64,000 bases of DNA from Amphiura filiformis (Eukaryota; Echinodermata; Ophiuroidea; Amphilepidida; Amphiuridae), in the NCBI RefSeq assembly GCF_039555335.1, contig NC_092646.1, positions 20,295,029 to 20,359,028 of the forward strand, given 5' to 3'. Below, one piece after another: positions 20,668 through 31,910 of the stretch. How positions within the stretch are numbered: position 1 is the first letter of the stretch; every line of letters begins with the position of its first letter. The translations under genes were made by a program, and so were the position numbers. A model generated the notes under the pieces. It ran no database searches. It was not told where the DNA came from and saw nothing but the letters and a program-made list of their open reading frames with translations.

Positions 20668-23600
20668 AAAGTTGAGTGAATGGGCGATATCAATGCGATA
20701 AAGTGGAGCGAGAGAGGTGAATGGGGGATATTACGATAAATTGGAATGAGAGGGGTGAATGGGGGTATTGATACGATAAAATAGAGCGAGAGAGGTGAAT
20801 GGGGGATATTACGATAAATTGGAATGAGAGGGGTGAATGGGGGTATTGATACGATAAAATAGAGCGAGAGAGGTGAATGGGGGATATTACGATAAAGTGG
20901 AATGAGAGGGGTGAATGGGGGTATTGATACGATAAAATAGAGCGAGAGAGGTGAATGGGGGATATTACGATAAATTGGAGGGAGAGGGGTGAATGGGGTA
21001 TCGATACGATAAAGTGAAGCGAGGAGGGGTGAATGGAGGATATTACGATAAAGTGGAGCGAGAGGGGTGAATGGGGGTATCGATACGATAAGATGGAGCG
21101 AGAGAGGTGAATGAGGGATATTACGATAAATTGGAGGGAGAGGGGTGAATGGGGTATCGATACGATAAAGTGGAGCGAGAGGGGTGAATGGAGGATATTA
21201 CGATAAAGTGGAGCGAGAGGGATGAATGGGGGATATCGATACAATAAAGTGGAGCGAGAGGGGTGAACGGGGCAGGGGGACAATGATGCGAAAAAGTGGA
21301 ACGAGAGAGGTGAATGGGGGATATCGATGCCATAAAGTGGAGCGAGAGGGATGAATGGGGGATATCGATACAATAAAATGGAGCGAGAGGGATGAACGGG
21401 GGATATCGATACAATAAAGTGGAGCGAGAGGGGTGAATGGGGCAGGGGGACAATGATGCGAAAAAGTGGAGCGAGAGAGGTGAATGGGGCAGGGGGACAA
21501 TGATGCGAAAAAGTGGAGCGAGAGAGGGGAATGGGGCATATCGATGCCATAAAGTGGAGCGAGAGGGATGAATGGGGGAAATCGATACAATAAAGTGGAG
21601 CTAGAGGGGTGAATGGGGCAGGGGGACAATGATGCGAAAAAGTGGAGCGAGAGGTGAATGGGGCAGGGGGACAATGATGCGAAAAAGTGGAGCGAGAGAG
21701 GTGAATGGGGGGTATCGATGCCATAAAGTGGAGCAAGAGGGATGAATGGGGGATATCGATACAATAAAGTGGAGCGAGAGGGGTGAATGGGGCAGGGGGA
21801 CAATGATGCGAAAAAAGTGGAACGAGAGAGGTGAATGGGGATATCGATGCCATAAAGTGGAGCGAGAGGGATGAATGGGGGATATCGATACAATAAAATG
21901 GAGCGAGAGGGATGAACGGGGGATATCGATACAATAAAGTGGAGCGAGAGGGGTGAATGGGGCAGGGGGACAATGATGCGAAAAAGTGGAGCGAGAGAGG
22001 TGAATGGGGCAGGGGGACAATGATGCGAAATAGTGGAGCGAGAGAGGTGAATGGGGGATATTGATGCCATAAAGTGGAGCAAGAGGGATGAATGGGGGGC
22101 ATCGATACAATAAAGTGGAGCGAGAGGGGTGAATGGGGGATATCGATGCCATAAAGTGGAGCGAGAGGGATGAATGGGGGAAATCGATACAATAAAGTGG
22201 AGCGAGAGGGGTGAATGGGGCAGGGGGAAAAAATGCGAAAAAGTGGAGCGAGAGAGGTGAATGGGGCAGAGGGACAAGGCGAAAAAGTGGAGCGAGAGAG
22301 GTGAATGGGGGATATCGATGCCATAAAGTGGAGCAAGAGGGATGAATGGGGGATATCGATACAATAAAATGGAGCGAGAGGGATGAATGGGGGATATCGA
22401 TACAATAAAGTGGAGCGAGAGGGGTGAATGGGGCAGGGGGACAATGATGCCAAAAGGTGGAGCGAGAGAGGTGAATGGGGCAGGGGGACAGTGGAGCGAG
22501 AGGAGTGAATGGGGCAGGGGGACAATGATGCGAAAAAGTGGAGCGAGAGAGGTGAATGGGACAGGGGACAATGATGCGAAAAAGTGGAGCGAGAGAGGTG
22601 AATGGGGGATATCGATGCCATAAAGTGGAGCAAGAGGGATGAATGGGGGATATCGATACAATAAAGTGGAGCGAGAGGGGTGAATGGGGCAGGGGGACAA
22701 TGATGCGAAAAAGTGGAGCGAGAGAGGTGAATGGGGGATATCGATGCCATAAAGTGGAGTGAGAGGGATGAATGGGGGATATCGATACAATAAAAAGGAG
22801 CGAGAGGGATTAATGGGGGATATCGATACAATAAAGTGGAGCGAGAGGGGTGAATGGGGCAGGGGGACAATGATGCGAAAAAGTGGAGCGAGAGAGGTGA
22901 ATGGGGGATATCGATGCCATAAAGTGGAGCGAGAGGGATGAATGGGGGATATCGATACAATAAAATGGAGCGAGAGGGATGAATGGGGGATATCAATACA
23001 ATAAAGTGGAGCGAGAAGGGTGAATGGGGCAAGGGGACAATGATGCGAAAAAGTGCCGGAGCGAGCTGGGTGAATGGGGGTATCGATACGATACATTGGA
23101 GGGAGAGGGGTGAATGGGGGTATCAATACGATAAAGTGGAGCGAGAAGGGTGAATGGGGGTATCGATACGATAAAGTGGAGCGTGAGGGGTAAATGGGAG
23201 ATATTACGATAAAGTGGAGCGAGAAGGGTGAATGGGGGTATCGATACTATAAAATGGAGCGAGAGAGGTGAATGGGGATATTACGATAAATTGGAGGGAG
23301 AGGGGTGAATGGGGGTATCAATACAATAAAGTGGAGCGAGAGGGGTGAATGGGGGATATTAGGATAAAGCGGAGCGAGAGGGGTGAATGGGGCATATCGA
23401 TATGATAAAATGGAGCGAGAGGGGTAAATGGGGGATATCGATGCGAAAAGCAAGAGTGGTTAATGAGGGATATCGATACGATAAAGTGGAGCAAGAGGGA
23501 TGAATGGGGGATATCGATACAATAACAGTGAATGGGGGATATCGATACGATAAAGTGGAGCGAGAGGGGTGAATTCCGGGGGTGAATGGGGATATTACGA

Positions 23601-24629
23601 TCAAGTGGAGGGAGAGGGGTGAATATCGATGTGATAAAATGAAGCGAAAGTGGTTAATGAGGGATATCGATGCCATAAAGTGGAGCAAGAGGGATGAATG
23701 GGGGATATCGATACAATAACAGTGAATGGGGGATATCGATACGATAAAGTGGAGCGAGAGGGGTGAATGCCGGGGGTGAATGGGGGATATTACGATCAAG
23801 TGGAGGGAGAGGGGAGAATGGGGGATATCGATGTGATAAAGTGAAGCGAAAGTGGTTAATGAGGGATATCGATGCCATAAAGTAGAGCGAGAGGGATGAA
23901 TGGGGGATACCGATACAATAATGGTGAATGGGGGATGTCGATTCGATAAAGTGGAGCGGGAGGGGTGAATGGGGGATATCGATATGATTAAATGGAGCGA
24001 GAGGGGTGAATGGGGTAAATGGAGTGTGAGTGGTTAATGGGGGAGACTAGCACTTTATCGCATCGATATCCCCCATTCACCCCTCTTGCTCCACTTAATC
24101 GTATCGATATCGCCCATTCACCCCTCTCGCTCCTCTTTTATCATATCGATATCCCCATTCACCACTCGCTCCACTTTATCGTATCGATAATCCCCATTCA
24201 CCCCTCTCGCTCCACATTATCATTATTGTATCCCCCATTCACCCCTCTCGCTCCAGGTTATTGTATCAATATCCCCCATACACCCCTCTAGCTCCACTTT
24301 TTGCATCGATTTCCACCGTTCACCCCTCTCGCTCCACTTTATCATATTGATATCCCCCATTCACCCCTCTCTTCTACTTAATCGTATCATTATCTCCCAT
24401 TCACCCCTCTTGTCCCACTTTATCGTATCGATATCTGACATTTCACCCCTCTCGCTCTTCTTAATCGTATCATTATCTCTCATTCACCCCTCTTGATCCA
24501 CTTTATCGTATCGATATCCCCCACCCCATTCACCCCTTCGCTCCCTTTTATTATATCGACATCTCCCATTCACCCCTCTTGACCCACTTTATCGATCTAT
24601 AACCCCCGTTAACCCCTCTCCCTTTATCT
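20668..24629. repeat. 4-kb minisatellite with higher-order structure and inverted 3' end
   Basis: About 100 degenerate units of 36-47 bases derive from AAAGTGGAGCGAGAGGGGTG plus AATGGGGGATATCGATACGAT. Between about 21,240 and 23,040, three subtypes (...GATACAATA..., ...GATGCCATA... and a 47-bp ...GGCAGGGGGACAATGATGCG...) alternate in higher-order sets of about 130-170 bases. Near 24,040 the orientation flips: from 24,048 to 24,629 the units read as CCCCCATTCACCCCTCTCGC. Large minus-strand frames (up to 780 codons, low complexity, repeating HPSRSTLLYRYPPF) arise because stop codons are absent from the unit. There is no evidence they are genes. Confidence 0.95.
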
Positions 24630-24775
24630 TTAAGAAGAAAACAAAATCCACTGAAATAAAGGCCTAAACCATGTGACTTGTCAAACATGGGCCTAAAGAA
24701 AGTATTTATAGAATATTCGACAGTATTGACGTTTAAATCGTTGACACATAAATATAGGCCCATCTCCATACACTT

Positions 24776-25177
24776 TTCTTAATGCAGAAGAAAATTATCA
24801 GAACATGTACCTATTCCGCTTTGGCTCGCCCACACCCGACCCTTATTCAAGTCTATCCGACGCTAAAAATCCATGACCTTTACATTTTCCAAACTGCCCA
24901 ATTTATGTTCAACTACCTTCATGACCTACTACCATCTCATACTATTGACCCATACTATTTTATAACCAACAAAGACATCCACACCCATGACACCCGTTTC
25001 TCGAATGACCTTCACGTAACCCTTACCAATACCAAGCTGGCTGAAAACATCCTCCGGATCCAGGGTGCCCTGCTCTGGAACTCCCTTGATCAATCATTGA
25101 AACAGTCTCCAACATTGGCTATTTTCAAACATAGACTTAAAGATTATTTAATCGATTCTTATACCACAACTGATTAA
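24776..25177 (+). pseudogene. LINE reverse transcriptase, C-terminal end (5'-truncated copy)
   Basis: The frame reads MQKKIIRTCTYS...FMFNYLHDLLPS...HDTRFSNDLHV...QGALLWNSLDQ...PTLAIFKHRLKDYL. This is the C-terminal region found after the RT domain of CR1/L2/Rex-type non-LTR retrotransposons. About 131 residues remain intact before the stop at 25175-25177. The ATG is not a genuine start; the open frame enters from the truncated left. The catalytic RT core is absent, so the copy is dead. Confidence 0.85.
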
Positions 25178-25712
25178 ACTTCCGCTTTAAGGGTATTTTC
25201 AAACTGCCCGTCTTACTTGGGTCTGTTCTGTCCTGTTCTGTCTTGTCTTGTACTGTTCAGCCTGTCCATACCCCATTAATTTATTTGGCACAATATGTTT
25301 GATTCCGATCTTATCCTAATTATCTTTCAAGTGAGGGAATCATACGCTTCTCGCTTCATTCAGCCTTGTGTCAAAATATGTTATTTATTATATTTTTTAT
25401 TGTTGTACTTTCAAGTATTATTATCTGATTTATTGATTCCGTTCAATTAATTTTCATTTATTCTTATTTCGCCACATGATACATTCGTTGTACATATTAA
25501 TTTTGTAGCGTAAGTTAAATTTCCATCTTGTTCAGATTGGGTGCCACAAGTTTCACGCTCATGCGTTTTATGCATCCACATCTCTTCACTTTTCATGTTC
25601 TTATTGTGTTTCTATAAGTTATCTCATTATGTTTTCCTTATCTTTAATTTCCATTTGTATAATTTTATTGTGAATTGAGATGAAAACAAATAAACTTGAA
25701 CTTGAACTAGTA
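25178..25712 (+). mobile_element. LINE 3' UTR and (ACTTGA)n tail
   Basis: About 530 bases follow the LINE frame. They end AATAAACTTGAACTTGAACT, a short tandem tail typical of CR1/L2-like elements. The T-rich stretch has no other open frame. Confidence 0.75.
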
Positions 25713-27248
25713 AACAGAAAATCTAAAAAGAAAGAAAACTAGTAGAACATGCTGGTAGAAAGTATTAAACATGTTAAATCAGTGGCAATATAAAATGCAA
25801 CCCATGGACAACCAGACATTCATGGCTAAAAATTTAAAATGTCCACCAGCTAATTAGATAAGCACCTGATGATGTGTAAACCAGCATGGGGTCGTCTGGT
25901 CCTGGATGGGTGGAGTTTGAAAATGACACTTTCAGTCAAAATTTATTGCGCTACCTGGTGTCCTGTTGGGATTGAATTGTTTTGAGATTTGGCACTAATA
26001 ACATCAATTAAAATCTCATTACTGGCTGCAATAAAGTGTACAGCAAAATATCAAGAGCCCTCCGCTGGCGCATCGGTCACTGGACTTTCATGGTTGGTGT
26101 GTGGAGTAGACCAATATCTCAGGTAGACAGTGATCTATAAGTGGTCCTACTTTACTTGTTGGTGACTTGTTTATAGTGAAGCTTGCCTTCGCAAGCTCTG
26201 TACAAATACATGTACTGCTGGGTGATGCATGGGAGTGGTATTAATTTTTTACAGAATGGATTGGCCTATATACATTTTCTTTTACTAATACTAGTCACTT
26301 GCTTGGGTTTATTTTACTTGGGGATCTCTGGATCTTCTAAGGTACTGCGAGGGCTCTGATCAAGAGCTACTTTTGACCGCACACCGCTATCATCATGATC
26401 ATTTAATATACATGTACGGTATCTTCGAGGAAGACTTCAGGAAGTGTATTAACTTTGATACTGTATTTAAACTTAAATAAAAGATCCCACGCCATACCAT
26501 CATCAGACTCAGTACGTACAGTACCTGCAATGATGCATGCATGCAATGAAAATGTATAAACTTTAACCATGGATGACAATTACATGTGCATTGCCAAGCA
26601 TGGATTTTAGACCAGACCATGCAAGCATGAGAGTTTTTGAGTCGGATTTTAGATGGACCTGTCGACAAAATCACCAAGATATCAACAGAAATCAGTTCGT
26701 TAGGTACTTACTTACTCGTCTTGATAGTTTTCTTACAGGAAAAGGTGTTCAAAATGACCAAATAGACGTTGAAAATTGGTTCAATCGAACACAACGTACC
26801 TACTCTCGAGCTCTCGAGCTCTCGTGTTTACGTTCTTGCTGCAGATCAGCTGTTTGAGGGTCAATCAATTAGTACTCTCAGGTCAAATCAAATTGGTCAT
26901 GTGACCAAACTCTGCGGTCGGCGACAAAACATGTGATGTCACCAAATTTGTGCTCTATGACGTAAATCACGTTATCCGTATACGTCACAGGGGGGGTTAG
27001 ATTTTTTTGTTAAATGCATTTTTTGGCCCCGATCTATGCTATTTCGTATATTTATCAGCGTTTCCAATCCTTTTGAAACCCAAGTAAGGCATTCCATGGG
27101 CTACAATGTCAAAAGTGTGCCTATATCATAGATTTCTGGGCCATTTTTGACCATTACCAGGTTTGTGCATATGAAAGTAATTAATGTGTTCCGTCAGAGC
27201 TTTAGTCGTGGGCAATGCCACCTGCGGTGGTTCCGGGAACTGTGGCGT
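25713..27248. other. No gene recognised
   Basis: A 94-codon plus frame (26573-26857; MDFRPDHASMRVFESDFRW...) has a plausible composition but no recognised family or splice partners. CTCGAGCTCTCGAGCTCTCG near 26,810 is a short tandem repeat. Confidence 0.35.
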
Positions 27249-27640
27249 CTAGTGGGACATGGCCCTAGTGGGACATGGCCCAAGTGGGACATGGCCCTAG
27301 TGAGACATGGCCTAAGTGGGACATGGCCCTAGTGGGACATGGACCTAGTGGGACATGGACCTAGTGGGACATGGCCTAAGTGGGACATGGCCCTAGTGGG
27401 ACATGGACCTAGTGGGACATGGCCTAAGTGGGACATGGCCTAAGTGGGACATGGCCCTAGTGGGAATGACCTAAGTGGGACATGGCTAAGTGGGACATGG
27501 ACTAAGTGGGACATGGCCCAAGTGGGACATGGACTAAGTGAGATTGGACTAACTGGGTCTGGACAAAGTGGGATTTGGACCAAATGGGATTGGACTAAGG
27601 GGATTGGACCAAATGGGATTGGACCAAGTGGGAATAGCCC
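27249..27640 (-). repeat. Right arm of the foldback element
   Basis: This is the inverted counterpart of 16869-17299. Sixteen-base units (AGTGGGACATGGCCCT) give way after about 27,540 to 15-base units (ATTGGACCAAATGGG) and end GGACCAAGTGGGAATAGCCC at the TGATTTTC duplication. Confidence 0.95.
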
Positions 27641-27648
27641 TGATTTTC

Positions 27649-28104
27649 TATTTTTTTTAAAGCAAATTTCATGGGGGAAGGGGGTAGGGCTGGTGAATGA
27701 CTAACTCTTTGGCTTTGTCCAATATGATTTCCTAATGATAGCATCAAAGAAACTTATCTTAAACGCATGATATTGGCTGAAAAATTAAACAAATGTACTA
27801 ATTTTCAATTTCTACTTAAAGCCAGAGGGGGGGGGCTTTGCCACATGAATATTATAGGCCTACTTATAAAACGCAGATATTTTTCCATAAAAATTCCTTG
27901 ACCAGAATCTAATTTCTAGAATGCTCAAAACTTGCGGGGGTAGAACATGGATTTTGTTCATTTTTATCTCATTTCCTGTTGTATATACCAATACGCGTGA
28001 GATTTAAACATTCTAATAATAGGCCTATTCACCAAAGGCAGTGATGCTCACAACTCTATTGTAATATATAACTCTTGGTTTTCTCCAGGATCACTTTGTA
28101 ATGG
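27649..28104 (+). repeat. Block A' (3' part, after the foldback insertion)
   Basis: This is colinear with 14948-15422 of block A (AGCAAATTTCATGGGGG, GGGCTGGTGAATGACTAACT, ...CACTTTGTAATGG). Together with 15594-16868 it restores one full block. Confidence 0.93.
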
Positions 28105-28260
28105 TTTATTCCCAAAATTTCAGTTGATAGCGATTTTGTGTTATGCATGATTTCGTGTATTACGCTGCTCCATAGACAATGTATTGTAATTTTGTTCTGG
28201 TATACCAGAGCGAAATTCAAATTTCACGATATCTTTGCTAAACGAATATAGGGCCCGTCA
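28105..28260 (+). mobile_element. Right half of the split MITE
   Basis: TTCCCAAAATTTCAGTTGAT, CTGCTCCATAGACAAT and GAAATTCAAATTTCA match 60147-60300. The homology joins directly to the left half at 13575-13650 when the intervening 14.45 kb is removed. Confidence 0.82.
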
Positions 28261-28429
28261 CATTATGTCACCAAAGTCAGTAGGCCTAAGGCGGACTCCA
28301 CACTGACTTCAATTCAACATCGATCCATGCATGCTTTAATTGCGAATCTCAAGTCTTAGGCCTAAAATGTAACATTTACAATTTTACAATTTGAGTTTGG
28401 GCCCTTTTTTGTTTTTTGATAAAAGTGTA

Positions 28430-29400
28430 AAAATGATGGACCAAATGGTTTCAATTGGACCTTCATTTTCCAAATTTCAAAACTTCTCAGGGAGAACATC
28501 CCCTCAAGACACCCCCTGCGTATATAAACAACTGCCCGTGCCCGTTTTCGCTTCTGCATTTAATACCCAGCACTTGATGTTTAAACCAAATACAATAACA
28601 GTAAAAAAGTGGCTTCAATTGGCCTGTCATTTCGCAAATTTGATATTTTCGGCTTTTTCAAACTAAAAATTTTACACAATAATAGTGCAAAAATAGTCCA
28701 CCGAATTGCTTCAATTAGGTCTTCATTTTGCAAAATTTTCTCACCTCTCAGGGGGTACATCCCCCTCAGACACCCCCTGCATGCGCAACTTCATGGGTAT
28801 ACATAATTATAAACCAATAATTCATATATATACAATTTGTTAAAGTCAAAACTTGTCCACAAATGGCTTCAATTGGGCCGTCTTTTCGCAAAATTTAGGC
28901 TTTTTCAAAATTAACTTTTACACAATAATAGTGACAAAATGGTCCACCAAATGGCTTCAATTGGTATTTATTTTCCAAAAGTTTCTTTCTCAAACTTTTT
29001 ACCCCGAATTTTTTTACACAATAGGCCTAATAGTGCAAAAATAGTCCACCGAATGGCTTCAATTAGGTCTTCATTTTGCAAATTTTTCTCACTTCTGAGG
29101 GCGCACATCCCCTCAGACACCCCTGCATGCGCAACTTCATGGGTACATAATTATAAAGCAATAATTCATACAATAAAATTCCAAACTTGTCCACAAATGG
29201 CTTCAATTAGACCGTCTTTTCACAAATTTTAGGTTTTTTCAAACTCAAATTTTACACAATAATGACATTGACAAAATGGTCCACCAAATGGCTTCAATTT
29301 GGTCTTCATTTTGTAAAAGTTTCTCACTTCTGAGGGGGGCACATCCCCCCTCAGACACCCCCCTGCCTCGCGCAAGCGCTCCGGGATGGCCGCTTCGCAG
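28430..29400. repeat. Irregular tandem array of CCACCAAATGGCTTCAATT segments
   Basis: Segments beginning GGTCCACCAAATGGCTTCAA and containing CTTCATTTTGCAAA, a CTCAGACACCCCCTGC block and ACTTCATGGGTA recur at spacings of about 105-350 bases. One pair (28681 and 29030) is about 349 bases apart. The many short MASIG-type frames are by-products. Confidence 0.75.
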
Positions 29401-29783
29401 CCATATGATATTTTACAAAGATCTATTTTGCGCCCCCGGTCTACCAATTCCTGGATACGCGCCTGGACAAGGTCGCCTACTACGTGCCGCGCCTACGACC
29501 AATGGGTCAACGGGCTTGTTGTCAAGTGCGTTGATCAGCCAATCAGTGTGATTGTTTATTACGCTCGACTAAGATAGGAAGAAGGAAGAAGAAAAAAAAA
29601 AGCCAAAAATTTACCCACACAGTTTCTCTTTTTTCAGGACAAATATGCATAAAAAATTGCAACAAGTGTCAACAAGTAATGTAATAATTATTCTCTTCGA
29701 ATAGACCTGCCCTTTTTAAGCACTTCCATAATGACTCCAATACCACCTTAAATTTCATCATAACCTGAGAGTAGGCCTACTAA

Positions 29784-30060
29784 CCTGCAAGATGGTGAAA
29801 ATTGAGGCATGCAGCATGATTAAATTCCTGCATTTTAAGGGTTAGGCCTACAATGCTCAGAAAATCTATGATGAAATGAAAGCTATCTACGGTGATGATT
29901 GCCCATCATATGGCACTGTTGCTTTTTGAAAAAGGAATTTCCAAACTGGCCACATGTCCCTCACAGATGAGCCAAAAAGTGGACGCCCATCACTTACGGA
30001 TGATGCGGCCACAGTGAAGAAACTCAAGAAAGTGGAAGATCTTATCATGAAAAGGTTATG
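29784..30060 (+). pseudogene. mariner-like transposase, N-terminal relic
   Basis: The translation gives MVKIEACSMIKFLHFKG, then AYNAQKIYDEMKAIYGDDCP, SYGTVAF and GHMSLTDEPKSGRPSLTDD. These are the double helix-turn-helix region of mariner transposases, including the (E/D)EPxSGRPS linker motif. Two in-frame stops (after FKG and after VAF) and loss of the DDD catalytic half show a dead, internally deleted copy. I could not define its inverted repeats with confidence. Confidence 0.85.
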
Positions 30061-30645
30061 CGTTTACTGCCCATCTAGCGCCACCTGTAAAGAAAGTAAA
30101 CATACTTATGAGACCATATTTGGACCATAATGTACATAAGGACCAGTGATTACACTGCCAAAATTTCATCGATATAGCTCCTTCACTTCTGGGCGATTTC
30201 AAAAACTTTTGGATACCCCTCCCCTCGTATTATAGGTATGGGCCCTTAGTACTACTACATGTATACATGCATGATGCTATATTTATTAACAAGTGTTTTT
30301 GGTTTTTTTATGCTTGCTTCAGATGCAGATAATTTCCGAGGCTGATACAGAGGACTATGCAGACATCTTTATCGGATAAGTCTTTGTCAGACCCTGTACT
30401 CCACGCTGCTCTGTAAAGTGTGCTGAGGCTTGTGGATCAACGTCTAGGCGTTGTGTCTGTGTGTAGCGCACTAAAAATCACTGCACTTTTTTTTGTTTTT
30501 CTTTTTCTGAATGAAGCCAGTGTGATGTGAATGACCTCTTCAGTTCTAATATTTGTGGGAAATACTTTGCAATGAGTGAATATTTGTGAACGGCTCTTAA
30601 AAAGAAGAGGTGCTCCTTATAAAAAAGAGGAATTTACAAAACAGC
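30061..30645. other. Region upstream of the recombinase-like gene
   Basis: No coding frame is supported. A stretch at 30,410-30,480 (CTGAGGCTTGTGGATCAACG and GTGTGTAGCGCACTAAAAAT) resembles the tail of a short retroelement. An in-frame TAA at 30598-30600 precedes the chosen start codon. No promoter element can be assigned; a TATAAAAAA at 30618 lies too close to the ATG to be a convincing TATA box. Confidence 0.35.
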
Positions 30646-31910
30646 ATGGAAACTTCAAATGTAGATACATCTGTGCCTTGTGGGTCCAGTAGATTTGCAA
30701 CAATTGACCCAGAGGAGTTTCAGGGATTATTGCAACATGCACCAGCCAGTGAACACACACGCAAGAGCACGGTGAAATGTGCCAACATTTTTAGAGCTTA
30801 TTTAGCTTCAAAAGGCTTGCCAACAAACTTTGAAGATTTTGAAGAGAAAAAGAAAGAATTAGCTGATATGTTGGCCAAGTTTTATGTAGAAGTTAGAAGA
30901 GAGGATGGCAAACCGTATAGAACAGGATCGCTAGTGAACATGAGGGCTTCGCTAAATCGACACCTCAGAAACACCCGCAGACAGATTAATATTATCAAAG
31001 ATCCAGTCTTCGCTCAAGCAAACGTTGCATTTTGGGCCAATCAAGAAAAGTTGAAAAGAGAGGGGTATGGAGAACCAAAACACAAAGTGCAGATCGATAA
31101 AAGTGATGTAGCAAAGTTGTATGAATCTGGTGTTTTTGATGAAGATACTTGGAAGGACTGCAGAATAAAGTTTGGTTTGAGCTGACACTATTCTTCGGCA
31201 ACCGTTGCAGAGATAAACAGAGGATGATGAAGAAGGATCACTTCTCTGTTGATACGGATGCCAATGGGAAGCATTATGTCTATCAAGCCAAGGATGTGGT
31301 GATTGGTAACAAGAATCCAGATGATGATAGCATTAAGTCAAGAGCAGATGGGAGAAGGTTGTACGAAACCCAAGCAAAATGGTGTCCGGTGGCATCATTT
31401 GAGAAATATATATCCAAGCTGAATCGTCGTTGCAATTCACTGTTCCAAACACCAATTGAAAGAAGTGAATTCAATTGGTACAAAGCAAGTAATAATCATG
31501 ACAAGCCTTGGTATAACAATAGCCCAGTAGCTGAGAAAACCCTTGGTTCATTCATGACGAAGCTTTCATTAGCTGCAGATCTTTCTAGGCGATACACTAA
31601 TCATAGTGTGAAAGTCACAAGTATCACGGTTCTCAATGAAATTGTGTTTGCAGCCAGGGATAACTTCAGTGCGTCTGGTCACCAAACAGTATCCAGTATC
31701 AACACCCACATTGGTCGACCCAATGATAGAGAGCAGCAGAAGTTACCTGGTGTTGTGTCATTGTCTAATAGTCAACCAGTATCAGAACCAAAGGAGAAAG
31801 AAGACATCACTGCTGACAAGCCATCAACATCTTGTGAGTCTCCATTAACCACAGCTCCTCCTGCTCAGTGTACAACTCAGGCAGCTGCACATACTTCCAC
31901 ATTGGACGAG
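30646..31910 (+). CDS. Exon 1: DUF3504 Crypton-type tyrosine recombinase domain, frameshifted
   Basis: It starts METSNVDTSVPCGSS; an in-frame stop lies upstream. The N-terminal core-binding part reads CANIFRAYLASKGLP...ELADMLAKFYVEV...GKPYRTGSLVNMRASLNRHL. The reading frame breaks near 31149: continuing DEDT into EGLQNKVWFELTLFFGNRCR requires one additional base. The catalytic half follows (NGKHYVYQAKDVV, PVASFEKYISKLN, ADLSRRYTNHSVKVTSITVL, SGHQTVSSINTHIG). By comparison with the family, the Arg in GNRCR is kept, the HxxR motif reads HSVK, and the expected nucleophilic Tyr position reads His. The exon ends with a Ser/Thr-rich tail and GAG|gtaaat. The frameshift may be a real mutation or an assembly error. 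Confidence 0.8.

Larger units (their letters stand above)
16869..27640. mobile_element. 10.77-kb foldback (TU-like) transposon with tandem-repeat arms
   Basis: The 8-bp duplication TGATTTTC flanks the unit (16861-16868 and 27641-27648). Block A carries the same sequence once (14940-14947), which is an empty-site control inside this window. The terminal sequences are inverted copies: TATTCCCACTTGGTCCAATC begins both arms after four bases. Each arm is a tandem array with 15-bp units at the tip (AATCCCA(C/T)TTGGTCC) changing inward to 16-bp units (ATGTCCCACTAGGGCC). From memory, sea-urchin TU elements share this plan of outer 15-bp repeats and 8-bp duplications. No transposase is visible inside; it was presumably mobilised in trans and has accumulated other repeats. 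Confidence 0.92.

Noticed and set aside
20690-23126. Minus-strand open frames of 780 and 642 codons (Pro/Ser/His-rich)
   Set aside because: They lie wholly inside the GGAGCGAGAGGGGTGAATGG minisatellite, overlap each other in different frames and consist of low-complexity repeats. Openness follows from unit composition, not selection.
26573-26857. 94-codon plus ORF as a gene
   Set aside because: The composition is acceptable, but there is no family, splice site or neighbouring exon, and a comparable frame is open antisense.
28391-29577. Chain of short plus ORFs (MASIG, MVHQMASI)
   Set aside because: They repeat with the tandem array at 28430-29400 and have no domain or splice evidence.
30600-30630. 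TATA box for the fusion gene at 30618
   Set aside because: It lies only about 28 bases before the ATG, leaving no room for a normal transcription start and leader. AT-rich chance matches are expected.
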